This document shows, one piece after another, positions 6,153 to 6,270 of a stretch of 6,270 nt of DNA (position 1 is the first letter of the stretch; each line of letters begins with the position of its first letter). Made by a program: the position numbers and the translations under genes. The notes beneath the pieces are model-generated. The model worked only from the letters and a program-made list of their open reading frames with translations. It searched no databases and was not told the DNA's origin. The stretch comes from Draconibacterium sp. GTDB lineage: Bacteria > Bacteroidota > Bacteroidia > Bacteroidales > Prolixibacteraceae. The stretch lies in NCBI GenBank assembly GCA_015493625.1, contig WGCT01000349.1, positions 1-6,270 on the forward strand. Direction: 5' to 3'.

Positions 6153-6270
6153 TACCAAAATACAATAGTTTGTCCAATCTCTTTTTATTTTTAGCAGAGT
6201 ATGGGTTAATCCCGAACACGTCAAAAAAACGGTTCATCAGTAATGTGTTGTGGTTCATGGTCTTTATATC
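6123..6270. mobile_element. possible end of an inserted element interrupting the endonuclease gene
   Basis: Similarity to the endonuclease ends near 6122. From there to the window edge the sequence has a different organisation: a minus-strand frame pointing inwards with about 16 bp between its stop codon and the break. That is how the transposase end of an insertion sequence usually sits relative to the target. The far end of the element, any matching terminal inverted repeat and any target duplication would be outside the window, so identification as an insertion sequence is inference. A simple rearrangement or deletion is the alternative. Confidence 0.4.
6139..6270 (-). CDS. C-terminal 43 residues of an unidentified protein (possible transposase)
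   Basis: A minus-strand frame is open from the right edge to a TGA at 6139-6141. The visible end contains MNRFFDVFGINPYSAKNKK followed by LDKLLYFGTIAA. It is basic with aromatic residues and has no membrane segment. I cannot place it in a named family. Its position, ending just inside the point where the endonuclease gene breaks off, makes a transposase C-terminus the most economical guess. An internal ATG (6256-6258) could be a chance start of a shorter frame. Confidence 0.42.
   Translation of the reverse strand, partial: DIKTMNHNTLLMNRFFDVFGINPYSAKNKKRLDKLLYFGTIAA

Overview
The window looks like a chromosomal stretch of a Bacteroidota bacterium. The secreted proteins have Bacteroidota-style signal peptides, most starts lack a strong Shine-Dalgarno sequence, and one good match to the TAnnTTTG promoter motif is present. 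The proteins would fit a marine or gut Marinilabiliales/Prolixibacteraceae-type genome, but that placement is an impression and was not tested.

Left part (about 97 to 3608, all minus strand). In transcription order there is a bidirectional hairpin terminator (3569-3608), a secreted alpha/beta-hydrolase esterase, a secreted endonuclease/exonuclease/phosphatase-family protein 13 bp downstream, and then, after an 88-bp gap, a sodium:alanine/glycine symporter (AGCS family). A 30-codon ORF trails behind. The esterase and phosphatase pair probably form an operon of exported hydrolases. The symporter may be co-transcribed or may have its own promoter.

Middle (3609 to 4149). There is no intact gene here. 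Next to the DUF2797 gene lies what looks like a decayed small lipoprotein gene (3868-4121): a signal-peptide-like frame without an ATG overlaps a second coding-like frame by ATGA. Competing inverted repeats run up to the DUF2797 start codon.

Right part (4150 to the end, mostly plus strand). A DUF2797 protein keeps a four-cysteine zinc-ribbon motif and a GIY-YIG-like core, but seems to have lost the second set of cysteines that I recall from the family. Beyond it the DNA becomes clearly more AT-rich. This part holds a beta-class type II DNA methyltransferase whose 3' end overlaps the start of a restriction endonuclease that resembles the PmeII family. The endonuclease is cut off after about 52 recognisable residues, and a different minus-strand reading frame runs in from the right edge at that point. 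The simplest reading is an acquired restriction-modification unit whose nuclease was interrupted by another DNA segment, possibly an insertion sequence, leaving an orphan methyltransferase.

I did not find a convincing new multi-gene system. The most useful leads are the broken restriction-modification locus, the cysteine-depleted GIY-YIG-like DUF2797 protein beside it, and the relic gene with the alternative hairpins in front of it.
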